Both the position numbers and the translations under genes were made by a program. DNA of 64,000 bases, from positions 1 through 64,000 of the forward strand of contig WIXG01000313.1 of NCBI GenBank assembly GCA_009869945.1, in the 5' to 3' direction. Below the pieces are notes generated by a model. That model saw only the letters and a list, made by a program, of their open reading frames with translations, made no database searches and was not told the DNA's origin. How positions within the stretch are numbered: the stretch's first letter is position 1; every line of letters begins with the position of its first letter. Origin of the DNA: Mesaphorura yosii (taxonomy: Eukaryota > Arthropoda > Collembola > Poduromorpha > Tullbergiidae). Below, piece after piece: positions 11,312 through 25,066 of this stretch.

Positions 11312-14300
11312 TTTAATGTACTGCGCGGGTTGCAAGACAAAATTATACAGAGAGAAGGCAAATTTGATGACTTTCTGTATTTGCATATGCAATTTAGCTT
11401 TTAGCAATTAGTCAAGGTCAGTTAATTGAAGTAATGACATGAATGTACACAGAAACCTAATTTCTAATTTGCTGATTGTCGTTTTTTTATCGACCCCAAG
11501 CGAACCGCCTCGTGCAAATTTCTTCGGCGCTGTCCGCATCTTCTCCGCAAATTTCGACTGAAAATGACTGGACATGACTGAAAACGCGGCGGAAAAGAAA
11601 ATGCTAAAGATTAAAGATTAAATGCTAAGGATGGATCTGTTATTTGATCCGCATCCTCATCCGATTTTTTATATCTTCTGTCTGCTTTTTTATCATTACC
11701 TCACCATCACCCTCATTATTCTTTTCGTACTACAAATTTGGCCTGGCCTTTGATATCTCTTCTTTGGCTAAATTGGTAGCAGTTTTATGTCGTCGACTCT
11801 TCCTTTCATCTTCCTTTTTTTCTCTCTCGCGCGTTTGTGTTTTGTGAGCGTCTTTCCTTTAATCATTGAGGGAAAGATGATCCCCTCGCGCGCGTCGCGT
11901 TACCTTAATCAAAAGAATTTTAGCCCCTTTGTCAACATTACGATAATGGAGCGAATGGGAAGTGGTGCTAATCATAAACATTAAGCTCTACTTTTCCGAT
12001 GATCATTCCAGATGCGTATACGGATGCGGATGATCATCCGGAGAAAGAAAAGAGAAAGTCGCATCCCATAATCGTAATTCGTAATCATTACCGTTTGGAT
12101 TTACTAGTGCAAGTGTGACGGAGATGAAATGAAATGAGCTCAATTCGTATTTTTATTATTACAAATTAAATTAAAAATACTGATACCCCAATTTAAAATT
12201 TTATAAAGTCATTTCCATTTTCCCTTCCGATGAAGGAACCTGCTGTCTGCTGCTTTTCCGGCTGTACAAATAATGAAATTATTCCAGCACCCTTTCTCGT
12301 GACTGCCTGCTTTTGCCTATTATCGGATGAGAGAATTACGATTACGATTATTGCCAAATATTACGAATACAGGGATTAAGACCGCGACTTGCAAAAATGG
12401 GACAGCAACGGGAAAATGCAATAAATAAATTCATTTCATTTTCTGTATTGCGTTGCGTGCGTGCGTAGTGCGTCAGATTTGAAAAGTTTGTAGTTTGCAC
12501 GCGGAAACGCACGTTTATTTTCCATTGTCATTATTTTAAAATCCTTCCATCATCTTATTTTATGGCTTCTTCTGTATGCTTCTTTCTCTCGCGTGTCGCG
12601 TCACATGCTTTAATTAAAAATATTAATTGTATAATTGCCAATAAAGTTTCAGTAATCCGCGTAATGCGAAAAACTAGCTCGTCTCGCTTTCGTGAATGCC
12701 GGCGGGCCTTGTTTGTTGTCAAATTCGTGTCTTCATGCATAAAAAAAATGTTCCTATTCCAGAATTTACATAAAAGATGAAGAGATAGATTGTCCGATGT
12801 GACGCCTGACCAGGAAAAAACTTTATGATCCACGAATGTATCAGGCAAGGCAACTGACTGACTTCATTTACATTTGCATTTGCGGCGACGAAACTCGGCA
12901 CAATTTTTATTAGGCAGCAATTCGGAACCTTCAAATCTGCATTATTCTAATCTGGAAAGTGCAGGGAATTTGTGCCCATTTAAGTTTATTACTCGAAGCG
13001 AAGTGCATCTGCATTTTCCAATAAAAAGAGAAGCCCAAACTTTTTTACTGGCTCCGATACGGGATATGGAATGGAAAGTGAATTGACGAGAGTCGAAAAG
13101 CAATAATAAAATTCGTCATGCGTTTAGAATGAGTACGAGTACGGTACGAATTTACGAATCCAAATGTACAGGTCGTAAAAAATGTAGACGTGCACCGAAG
13201 TTCGGTAAATGTCAACATCTGTAAAGCAATATTGCGGACAGAATACAAAAATCTCCAACAAAACGATGGAATCGTACACTGCTCGTCTTGATTAATACGA
13301 GTAAATATTTCTTCTTTCTTGAACTTCCTGGAATTTTCTGTGCCTGTCCGTTTGCTTTCATTTGTCGTGAAGCGCAAAACATTTGTCTTGATCTCGCATC
13401 TCACGCGCTGCTTAGATAAAATTCATTGGGCTGGCCAAACTTGGCCTTGTCTCGTGTCTCGTGTTTGTCAATGATGTTTACAAGTTCGGGCCTAATTGGA
13501 TGAGAAAATAGAAGAAAAGAATTAGAAAAGTCAAAGTCGAAGTCGAGCTGAAGCTGATGAATGAGGTAGCAGTTTGTCAATGTCACGCCGTGCAACGAAA
13601 GACAACTTGCGACTCGCGAATGTGAATTCCCAATTGATTTCTCCGGAAGCGAAATACAAAAGTAATTTGGCTGCATCGAAGCAGCACTGTGCCGACTTAA
13701 TTTACATGAGTGCATCCATAATTCGATTAACGCAGCAACGAAACCTGGTCGGTAACAAGATTGCATTGCACTGCACTGCACGGTGGCATTTGATGAATTA
13801 TTTGTGACACCGTAATTCCAGTTCACCTCTTCATTAACTAACCCGAGTGCGAGCGCCATGGTTGTCAACACTCATTCCCTCGACACTTTAAACAAATGTA
13901 AACCAGACGTCGACGACGGAGCAGCGACGAGACGCGACGGGAGCGCATCACGCAATAATTATTCCGGGTGCTCAATTCCCCTTTCTAATTTTTCATCTTG
14001 AGGGCAACTTCACTGTAGCTCGGCTCATAATTAACTGGCGGCAGTGGCAAGAGATTTGAACCGCTTTTGCCTGTGACAATAATAAATTGCTACAGTCGCA
14101 GAATTTTATGTAAAGTAAAACGAGAAGATTCGGAAAAGCGTTTCCAGTCGCAGTGCATTGCAGAATGTATAATTTGCCTGATTACGATTGCGCATTATTT
14201 TAGAGACAGACAGCGATCAAAGGCTTAACTTACACTGGGCTCTGTCATTTTATTGACCATTGCCCGTAGCGTTTAGATTTTGGACTGGACAGAAGTAGCT

Positions 14301-17300
14301 TCATTAGTCGTTGGAGGACTGGACATCAAAGAAAATTAATTGCCTTTGATAATCCCCAAATTTACATCCTACCTTATTTGTCTGACTGGCCGACAATCTT
14401 TTGAGGAATCGCAATCATTATTGGGCATTTTCATAATGAGAGAGTTGTCAACCAAAGCTTGGCTTGATGCTGGATGCTGAAGCTCTTCGGGCGAGTCGAG
14501 GGTTTAGATAACATGAAAATGCCCACATCACTGCACCCTTTTGCTGTAATTCTCGTAAAAATTCTCCCCTCGTCCGTTCGAATGCATTGCATTGCGAAAC
14601 ATTTGAGCGTCCACTTTCCCATCGTTAAAATGAAAAATTCTTGTTTGGACATTTTTAAAAAGGCTCTGAAAAGCCAGATTATTTTGTCACACTTTATCAT
14701 CTCGAATTCCCGTACGCAGAAATTAAAAATTCATAACGCTCGTATTTGTTTGCCGTAGAGTAGTCTGATAAGAGCAATTAAGATAAGAGCAGCGCAGCGA
14801 TGGAAAACAAAGAAAACCGGTTTTACGGGCAGAGATTTGTTATTTTAGTGGACGGGCACCGTGAAGGACCAAAACTCTAGATGAAATGAAGGGAAAATAC
14901 TTGAAATTTGAAAGCATTAGTCATGGTCACTTCAATGCGATTCATTGCGGGATTTTGTAATATTCTCGCATGTTGCATATCGCATTTTTATGGAATCGCA
15001 TCAAAACTCGGCTCATTTTCAGTGTTCTGCGCTGTGCTACGCGTCGCTATTAAAATGAATAATCAGTAATTTATGACAGATGAAAGTGGGAATCGGATTC
15101 GTGATGCGCAGTGGCAAAGAGCGGGCGAGGGTGAGCGAAACCCCATTAATTAGCAGCTTGGTAATAATCCCAAACCCAAACCCCTGCGAAGTCAAGCATT
15201 ACCGCTCTTCTTTCCATAAAACGCGGATTTTTCCAAAAATAAAGTGCGAGTTATGAATATTGTATTCCAGACGCTCCTAAATCAACGCTAATATGACAAT
15301 AAGTGACCGTTAAGCGTTCACACTTGAATGGGATTTGGATTGTCTCTGCCCACAATGTCACAATGCACTTGCATTTGCACTGCCTGCACGGAGGAAATGC
15401 TAATTACAATAATGACCCGTGAATGCCGCGCCAGTGCGGTGCAGTGCCGTGAATTTTGATTCGCCGGCATCATAACGTGCGATTTAATCATGAATTATGA
15501 AACTTCTGCTTTCTATTTCAGTGTCCGAATCTAATTATACATGATTTTATTGTTGTGGCAGCCCGGAATCCGACGAAATATATTTTGCGACCAACCGAAA
15601 AGGCAAAAGCCATTGTAAAAATGAGGCTTGGCGCGTCATAAAAGAGGCGCATAGACTCCCGGGTTTTATTTCATAGCCTGGCCATTGTTAAGAGAAAGCG
15701 AAATTGTACGAGGAAATATTTTACCCACTTCAATAAACAGAAAATGGGAGCTTCTGCACTCAAATCCTGTGCCGCTTGTTGTCAACCAGGTTTGGTTGAC
15801 CACAAAGCAACGCGTAAGCGGTAAGCGGTAAGCGTGTCTTGCTTCGCTTGATTTGATTGTGGTCAATTTTAAAATACACAGAACCCAACCCTCTTTTTCA
15901 CACTTCTCAGTTTACGACTCCCGAGTTTGAGTTTCAATCAGCGTAAAAAAGCTGAGGATTTACGCCAGCTTATTTTTGTGGATTGTGGACAAAAGACTTT
16001 GTAATACGATACGAGGACAAGGATTATAAAAAGGCGCAGGAGCAGAATTTGGCGATCGCCTTTCTTTTTTTTTTAGCGTAAAATGTAGTTTTACGGGGCG
16101 GCGAGAGTTTTTCGGAAGATTTCTTCCTTCAGAAGAAATTGATCAGGTGCGTGCTTGCTTGCATTGTGAGTCTGTAATCGTAATCTGCCCCTTGAGACTC
16201 ATAATTTCTTGTCATTACGGTGGAATGAATATAAATTACTCGAACCTGAACCTGGTAGTAGAAAAATGTGTACCTCATCTCTAAAAGATAATAATCTCGC
16301 ACCCGAGCCTGCACTGAACTGAGGAAGATAATAAAAATGTTGAGTAATGCATACATTGTGCTGGGAAGCTGTGGCGATGCTGTGATCCCGCTTGATTTAT
16401 TCGTGCCATGCCCTGCCACGGCCACTCTTTTAAACTCAACCCTTCTATCAGTAGTCGGGGAACCCGGCCGTAATTGAATAATCCAATTCTGGTAGCTGTG
16501 GCTGAGACTGAGGCCAAATTTGTGCGGTGTGAAGATGTGTGGGAATTATTCCTACCGCTGCTATGCTCCAATGCTCTTCACTACGGTGTGTTTCAACAAA
16601 TTTGAATTGACGTCTCAAGTAAAGGTAAATGTTAACCACAAACCGCTAAGACGTGTGACATGGGCATGCGATCAAGAACAGGCATTTCAAGCAGAAGTAG
16701 ATACAATTTTGTCAAACAGACTGCATTTAAACGGAGAGATGTTTACTCTTCAATGTTCAACGCTAAACTGCAACATCAAACGACTTAAAACGTTCAATTA
16801 GTGATGCTCTACTCAAGGTATGGATTAATGCCTATGTAGACTCAATAATTAACTTCCGCATTTTTATCTGGGCAATTCACTCTCCCTGACACCCTAAATT
16901 TACTTTTTCTTATAAAATAATTCATTTCTTTATATATGTTCACCACTCATTCCTTGCAAAAAATGTGCTACTAAGCTTAAGTTACGGAATCTTTAAGTTC
17001 AAAGCTAACTGGATCATTGATAAGTATAATTTCAAGTTAGTCACTGTTGAAGAGGAGCTCGAATGTGGCACTCAGAGTATCATGCTGACTCATCCCACTA
17101 CTAAGGGAGGAGTGCCAGCACTGGCCCTTGTTTGATTCCCTGACCCGACTCGGCACTCCTCCGCATGAGCATCTCGAAGAGCTCGACGACATCGTCCACG
17201 TCTCCTTTGTCAACATTCCCGTCAGTTGCCAAAGGCTGCCGGTGCTGATGCGATGCTTTGATGATTTGCAATGTTTAACCCAGGACTTTTGCACATTTTG

Positions 17301-17653
17301 TCGGCTGCATGCTGATTAGGGTTCTTCACTTTTCTTAAAGAGAAAATGGAACCAGGTACGGGGCGGTTTCTTTTGATTGTAAAGTGTGTAGGTGTGTTTG
17401 ATTGAGTGGCGCTGACGAATAGAAAAATACCGATTACCACTTTCATTACATATCAATTTAAGATATCCACATTTTCGTGCTTTAAGAGTTGTGGTGTTGA
17501 TAACGAGTGTAGATAAGATACGAAGCTGAATGATTGGGAATTCCGTTTCCATGGAGAGGACTTCACATTTGATCGGCATTTTTATTACTTTTTTTTGACG
17601 TAACCGCATTGCATTGTAGAAATTGTGGATACGAATAGTGAGAGTCAATCAAG
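11312..17653. other. Long gene-poor stretch
   Basis: About 6.3 kb upstream of the receptor array. Open frames of up to 156 codons occur (for example minus strand 13401-13871), but they show no domain, no family resemblance and no matching splice structure. T-rich tracts (11.65-11.85 kb, 16.06 kb) and many TAAT-type motifs are present. It could hold distal regulatory DNA or untranslated exons. Nothing specific can be supported. Confidence 0.55.
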
Positions 17654-18325
17654 TTAGCCCATGTAGTTTTGGAGGCCGAGTTGTGATGCGGATCCCAGGT
17701 AGTTTGCAGCCAAGTCATAGACTTGTCCTTGTGGTGTCACTAGAACTTTCTGATTTCCGTAATCAGCCCAGACGCCTGTGATTTGTTCGGCCGTTGAGGT
17801 TGTTTGGCCGCCAGGTTTCACCATTCCAGCGGTTGTGCAGAATGCAGCTTCCATGGACTCTGGGAATACGCCCTGATGAGCTGCCCCCATTGCATGTGCA
17901 ATACCCTTTGGAACTATGGGAACAAAATCCAGGCACAGTCGTTACATCTTTTACACCTTACACTTACATATGTGCAATGGATGTTGGCTTACCGAAATAA
18001 TCGAGAAGTCCAAGCCCACGCTTCTTCAGGATGGGGACAACATCGCGTCGCCTCCTTGCATTTGGTCCATCAACCCATCCAAGTCCTCGGCAAGTCTCCT
18101 TGGTTGAGTCAGGGAGGAAAGTACTCCAGGCAGAGGAGTAGAGTCTGGCTGCCATGTCCAGTAGGCTCCTCTTTTCCTGGGCTCCCTCAACCGTGCACTG
18201 AAATCAAAATCAAAGAAAGCATCCATGTGAAAGTAACAAGTGCAAAGGACAATACTAGTACAAGAATGAAAATTTACCGCGCACGCGGCCGCCACCACCA
18301 GACAAGTCAAAATAACGCGATTCAT
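17654..18325 (-). CDS. Secreted protein of unknown family with dibasic sites
   Basis: Three exons (18325-18278, 18197-17993, 17913-17654; phases 0 and 1) give 170 residues. The first exon is a clean signal peptide (MNRVILTCLVVAAACA). The mature part has several basic processing-type sites (EKR near its start, ARRRRD, LKKR) around short segments such as GLGLLDYFG, then a neutral Gly/Ala/Gln-rich C-terminal half with a few Cys. The layout resembles a secreted precursor cut by furin-like proteases, but no known neuropeptide signature or amidation motif is evident. The gene sits alone in gene-poor DNA. Splice phases are consistent, so the gene is probably real; its function is not recognised. Confidence 0.6.
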
Positions 18326-18828
18326 CTCTAAATTTGCTAGTCAAAAAAGTCAAATGCTGGGTGAATGAACTAAGAATGTGATGTCTCTTCGAAATTATTC
18401 GGAAGTATTTAAAGACGAAATTATCATCCAGTCGTCACCACAATCTTACTCGATAGCTCGTTTATTACGTGGTCTGGCCTGCAGGATTTGAGATTTGAGA
18501 GCCAGTGCCGTGTACAAAGCCCTGTGGAAAAATCCACTGGAACTTGAAATCTACATCCTTGTGGTGTGATAATCCTTGTGTGGTAAGATACGTACTACAG
18601 AAGCAATCAACTTCCTGTTTTGGCTTTTTCTCTGCAAAATTGACAAGCAAGCTATGAAAATTAAGGTCGGTTCTAGTCAACCACACGATACTAGTCACAG
18701 ATAATGTGACATCAATCTCCACTTTTAAAAAGCATCCAATCATCCTGCATACAAATTTGTTTTCTTTGGGAAACTTAAACGTAAAGCTCTCATTCATTTA
18801 CAACTTTGCTCCTTTTTTACTACAAAAA

Positions 18829-19307
18829 TATACAAAGTATAAAAAAAATCAGTCCATTTAGGCTTCGATCCCTTTTTAATCGATTCCTTGTTATTTCTTC
18901 CAATAGCTGTCCATTATCTCCTTTGCACTTTTTGGCTACTTTAGCGGACATTCCTTTCCAGACGGGAATTATTCCGCTCTTGTCTGGTGGCTTCTTGAGT
19001 TTGGAGAATTCAAGTTTGCAGAAGGCCCAAAACTTCTCAACCCCCCCCCCTGCTTGTCGCACGTTGGGTGGATTTTATTTTTAATGAAGTCCAGATTTTG
19101 CACCTCCAAGTACTGGATTATTGAATTCACGTACTTTGAACCAGCTTTTCTTGTATAGCCTTTAATGCTCAGTTTGTGGACTTTAGTATGAGACACAGTT
19201 GACTTTGCAATCTTCAGTTTTTTCGCTGCTGCACGAACTTCAATGTTTGGCTGATTTCTGAACAATACTTGCACTTTATTCCTCACTGTTTGGGTTTCCA
19301 TACTCAC
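18829..19307 (-). pseudogene. Tc1/mariner-superfamily transposase remnant
   Basis: The N-terminal part (from 19307) is a helix-turn-helix domain of the type AAKKLKIAKSTVSHTKVHKL followed by IKGYTRKAGSKYV, as in transposases with a paired-like DNA-binding region. The frame then jumps to a C-terminal piece, GVEKFWAFCKLEFSKLKKP, matching the 'RP(V/I)E-FWA' block after the last catalytic acid. The DDE core between them is missing. The junction lies at a run of ten G/C bases (about 19039-19048) where the frame also shifts. This is an internally deleted, frameshifted copy. Terminal repeats were not identified. Confidence 0.7.
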
Positions 19308-22300
19308 TGGACGAGCAAGATTTTTAGAATTAATCTTGCCTACGCACTATTCGGACCTCCTTATAGAATAAATTGTGCTACGTGGAATTCCTCCGACTAC
19401 GAAATGGCGGACAGTCGCCAGCTTATTCTTGTTACACTTGTGAAAATAAAAAGTGCAAAACTCCCTCCGCGAGCGTTATACTCTGTTGGCGTCTCATTTT
19501 GGAATGAAACATAAGATGCCATGACCCTTCTAGTTTCTGGAGAGATGAATTCTTATCTACGAAAGGGAAGATTAGAGAATAAGCGGGGACGCTAAGCAGG
19601 AGAGATAACAGCATTGTTTCATTTGTGTGCATAATTATTGAACGCTCTTTAGGTTCAAAGCACTTTCCTCAGATGAATGATTGGTTTCAATTTTCGCCAA
19701 GAGCATCCCTACATTGGCCGCAAATTTCTGTGCCTACTGCGGATGGAAATTCACCTTCTTCGACCTCATACAATAGGTCAATTCGCTATAGGGAGTTGAA
19801 GTTCTGGAATTCCTTGGCGAAAATTGACAAGCCAATCTTGACTCTGTCCAGGAAAAAGCAAATGCATGCCGTGGCAGATCACTTAGTTTCATCAGATTAA
19901 TACGTGGCAATCATTGCCTATTTAATATACTATCGCTTGGGGAAGAGCAGCAAACTGTTATTGTTGACCAAAGCAAGACAATAAAACTCGAATTGATTTG
20001 AACGAATGAGTTCGCAAATTTACTATTTTACTACATTCATTCAGATAAGGCTAGCAACTTTCCTTGTGGTTTTGTCTTGACTTTCTTTGTGGTGCATGGT
20101 GCTTAAAATTAAAAGTGCGCTATACCGAAATGACGAGGTGAGTAATGCACTCTAGTACTAGAGCACCCGCCGCAACTGCAAGGAAGGTTCCGCAAATTGG
20201 AAACACACGCATAATTTATAATCTATTGAAATTGGTAGCGGATCAGAAGAAGCTTTCCTTAGTCGCCAATTCAAGGACATCCGGCTGTCTAATTTGATGT
20301 CCTGTCTAAACCTGGTGGACTGTTCGGACTTCCGCAATTGAGAACTTACTAAGAACGTATTTTTCCATGCTACGTAATTGCAGTAATTTTACAAGGTGTT
20401 GATAAAAACAGCGATGCTGAAGTTCGATGGATGAAGCCAATGGCGTGTCAAAATTAACGCGTGGCCAGCGCCTTGCCTTGCTTCATTTTTGCAGCCCCGC
20501 ACAGGCCCAAGTTTTGTCATCTGTGATAAAACATATCGCGTGCATAAACAACGAAACTCATGCCTGCGACATGGTTTGCCTGAAGCTCGGGCGTTGTTTA
20601 ACCCTTCACACAAAAATTGGGGGTAGAACCTCAGCACGCCACAAACGCTCGCGTAACGCGTAACAGGCGTTAATTTGTATTGACAGCATCAACGCACAAT
20701 TAATATTGTTCAAGTGCTGGTAAAACGTAATGGTGCAAGTGTCCAGAAAAAATCAACCTCAAGCTGAGAGCCTGTAAGCAAGTGCATGCACAGATGTCAA
20801 GTGGGGCAATGCAAAGACGGGGACAACTTGCTTGCTTGCCCAAAATGATATGCTTTGGCTTTGACAAGAAACAAACTCATGGCGAGAGCTTCAGCTCCGC
20901 TCCGGCTCGAATTTTACTGCCACGCAATCGAGAATTTATAATTTCATCGCATCACAGCCCTAAAATTAACTACTCTTCTTGTTGTTTGTGTCATCGTTGC
21001 TACCAGAATTAATTGCTGCTACCCGCATCCCGCGCTCTCGCCGTGATCTCATGAATATGCACGGTGCAAGTGCACTTAATTATTTATGAGCAGTAAAATC
21101 TTTATGACCAAAGCAATGAAAATGATACGAAAGTCATCATAATCAACGCTGCACTGACTGCACTGAACGTTGGTCGATTTCGTATCTTTATCTTCATCTG
21201 CGTGCTCGTGCTGTCTGCCTCCCGGATTAAAAATGCAATCGTACAGGCACGACGAACAGCACCGTAATAAAATTTAATGTCGTCCGTATCAACATCGACA
21301 GCGATAAAGCAAAGCACAAACACAACACAGAGTTCACAATTCACAGAATATCCAGCCTCTCCTCATAACTGTCGGCCCAGAATCCAGAAACGTGTCGGCA
21401 TAAGAATTACGAGCTTCGGGCTTAAAAGCATTAGTATGGATTTAATTTTATCCGGGAAAGGCATGACAACTGGCTAACTGACATGACTTGACAAGCGAGC
21501 TACTCGAGTCGCATGTTTTGCCATTAGCCATTACAAATGATGAAATGCGGTCATTAAATTTTATGTCCACTGCCTTGCAGCCTATTTCAGAATTGATTTG
21601 TATGCCAGCGAGGATGATCTCCGGTTTCAAACACGCAAGCACAGATTTCTGGTAAAAAGTGGCCACTCGTTTCCAGTTCATTAAGCACCGCTTAACCGTA
21701 CGTACGGTAAATTATAAAAAACCACAACAAATCTGGAATCAAGTGGATGGATTGTTATTGAAAATTCAGAGTCCCAAATGTGCAAGAGCTGCCCTGCTTG
21801 AAGAGTCCCAGATGTCCACCGCTCTCGCTCTCCGGTGATTAGTTTCTGCTTGACATTCCCCGTAGCACGGCAGCGCGTACGAGCCGAGCCACGCAACGAT
21901 GTAACGCACAAAAAGTTTGATCCCAAACCACTCGATCTCGGTGATGTGATGATTCGAGGGAGCGGGAGCCCAATATTATTTTCATCTCAAGCACTTCAGC
22001 GAAGTTTTTTATCCGCCACAGATTATCGTCATTATTTTTTGTCCTTTTGCCCGTAAAAAACGTCGCGTCGCGTTGTGAAAAGACACGAAATGTGATCCTA
22101 TCATGATGGATTAGGTTTGGGGCCTTTCATGTTGCCTATTTCAGCGTAAGGAACTTAATTACAAGAATTAATGCGATGCGACGCGATGGTCAGGCCGATT
22201 TTGTATTTTGGGGTAAAAAAAAAGACACACATCGTTAAGCCAGTGTGACAGAGCTTCGCTTCTAGTTTTATGACTCACGACGTCATTACCATCAAACAAA

Positions 22301-25066
22301 TTCGAAGCAGGTGGAGATTTCAATCATTCGAAATCGAATATGTGACCTTCGCTTCAGCTCAATGGCTTATCGGCATGATCTTTGATCAAATCAGGATTGT
22401 CATCGTGCAAGTTAGTCGTTCAGAGGCCGAGTTTTTCACCGGTGTTCGTGCGGATAATCTGAGAGGTGTAATCGATTCTGATCTGATGAAGATAACGGCA
22501 CGAACAGCGGCCGCACTGACAAAGTCCAGACAGAGAATTTAGCACGCGCGCACGCATTTGTGGAGAAAAATGCAATTATCTGTCGACGGCATTTTTAATA
22601 AAAACGGATTACGAAATATTGCGGATGGGAACACAAAGTATAAAGTTGTTAGCGGAGTCTCACGTTTCCCCGCAATGGAAATCGTAATGCGGAGTGAAGA
22701 TCTCGCTGAGGCAACTCAGCTTCTGCCGCGGGTCGCACAATTCCTCGTTCCTCGTACTTTGTCGTCTCACGAACATTTGAGTGCATTACGAAGCTATCGA
22801 ATTCCATTCCATCTTTTGTGAATGCGAATTGCCTCATGTTATTATTCAAACTCCAAAGTGCCATCAAATGAAAGCAGGTTGCACATCATTGAACTCGGCT
22901 TTGGCTTGACTTGGCTTGGGTTTGGGTTGCCCCAGGATTGAGATAAGAAATGGAAATGGGAGACAGAAAGTAGAAGCACAAATGTCAAAATGCCGACAGC
23001 CGACGGGGCGATGCGATGATTTGCCATTCATGATTCACAAATGCACGACACGAACAACGACGCGCTTTATTGTTATTGTTATTATTGTCATCTCGTTTAT
23101 GTGGATGATTTTTGTTGACAGAAGCCACGACACGGTGAATTCAATGAATGCGTCTTGTTGAAGGCACGCAGGATGAAAGCCGCGGAATAATAAACTCGAA
23201 ATTCCCCAAAGAAAATATTATTGAAAGCGTAATAAACATAATATCTTATTACATATGCATTTCCGAGTTGTGAGTTTGGAGCCGAGCTTATTCAGTGAAT
23301 TCGAGTGGAGTGCCGAGTCGCCGAGGTTTCACCGTTTTTATCATCTTTCACTCAATTTATGCTCCCGTCTCTCGCTCCCATAAATCACGGGGTTCGCAAA
23401 TAACTGTCAATACTCGGCGCGTCCAGGGTGGTCATAATTCAATTGGATTCTGAGTCGAGTACAATGAAAATGTAATTAAATGGCCAATAAACGTTCGACA
23501 CTTGAAATCTTGACATTTTAAACTCCAAAATTTTTATTTATCGCCTGGGTCTTCAAAGGCGTTGAATTAATTTCATGGCATTCATGGAAATCTCCCGAAA
23601 TAAGGCAACCCTTTCTAAAAAAAACGCAATTTGATCGGATCCCGTTTGATTCGGAACGCGTTTGGCGTTTCAGAGTGCAAGTGGCAATCAAAAACGGATT
23701 TCCTATAACAACGCGTGTGCACACGCGGTGTCGGCGGCATGCAGTGGCGTTAAAAATTTAAAGTGAGAACAAGTGGGAATTGTAAACAATTTTGTGGAAG
23801 AGTTTTTAATGGAATTGAACAATAAAAAGTATGGGTGACAGTGACAATTTCACCCTTTTTTTCTGTATTATGCAGTAGCATTTTTGCGCAGCAGCGTTTC
23901 GCGTGCGTAAATCACTGGAAACAATATATTTTGGTGTGAATGGGCAACACGCCACCGTACTCTTGGTCTTGACCTTTTGTCACGTCGATGAATAGAAAGA
24001 CACATGCATTTAGCTACGCAGTATTTAAATACACTGCCACTGAGTTGTGATTTGCATTGTCATCAAATAAACTGGAGTAGATGAATTATGCATAAATAAT
24101 GCACTGAACTCTCTTTTGCTTGAATTTGCGACGCACACACGCAAATAATTAATGCCAAGCACGTTCCAGGTCGGTCATGCACACGAATATCGAAAACTTT
24201 CCGGCATGAAAAACTTCCGGTTACTTATTGTCGATGTAAAAAGATACAAAACCCATTCCCCGCTTTGTACTCGTGGAAATTGAATAAAGATCACATTTCA
24301 TAAAAAATAGCCCCCGTACTGCACTGTCGGGTTTTCCAATCTCATTATTTGACCGATCTCATTATTTTTCCCCGCCGCGTCGCGACCAATGACCACCAAT
24401 TTCTCTTTGATCACACTTTTTGTCAGGCTAAATGGAGAGAATCCCGAAAGTGATGAGATGACCGTAAGAATAAAAAAAATCCTCTCTTCCTAGTTATCAA
24501 TGATTCAGTGATGAGATACCATAAAAAAGTGTGGTCAGGGCAGAAATGGTGCTAATAACAACCAAGCATTACTTTTTATGCTCAGTAACGAAGTCGGATG
24601 GCCGGCAGCAGGCGGGGAAGCCCGCAATTTTCCTTCTACCGTCCTTTGTTCATTGTCGCATTGAATTCAGTCAAACGAGTCACGAGAAACTGAGAAAAGC
24701 GGAAGCTGGACAACGTAAACAATGAGTCACTTCAGCAACGTCTGTGCATTTGAGTGGACATTATTTTATTGGCAGATGCGTAGCTGGAATATTTGTCTTC
24801 AACCAATGCATAGATGCGACGGCCTAATTAATGACCCAATTAAGCAGCACAAAAATACTACGCTGCACTATTTGAAGCGCAGCTCATCAACAACTCGTTG
24901 GACAAAAATCGGCGTGCTTTTGCTTTTACGTTGCGTGAGCGTGACGCACTACGTAATTGTCAAAATGCCATATTTAAACGAGCGCCGCTGCTTACGACGG
25001 GATTCATTCAAAGATTTTTGGCCTACTTTTCAACTTCCGCTTTCAGCTTTCCAGAATAATAGCATA
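19308..25066. other. Long gene-poor stretch
   Basis: About 5.8 kb between the transposase remnant and the hemocyanin-like gene. Short frames only, none with a recognisable domain. AT-rich tracts and a short TTATTG-type repeat near 23.07 kb are visible. An in-frame extension (24722-25066) precedes the hemocyanin-like start, but it lacks family resemblance and is taken as non-coding. Confidence 0.55.

Noticed and set aside
13401-13871. 156-codon minus-strand open frame
   Set aside because: No domain, biased composition from GCA/TGC repeats, no signal peptide or splice support.
24722-25066. N-terminal extension of the hemocyanin-like frame
   Set aside because: It is in frame but has no family resemblance, and it would bury a good signal peptide starting at 25067.
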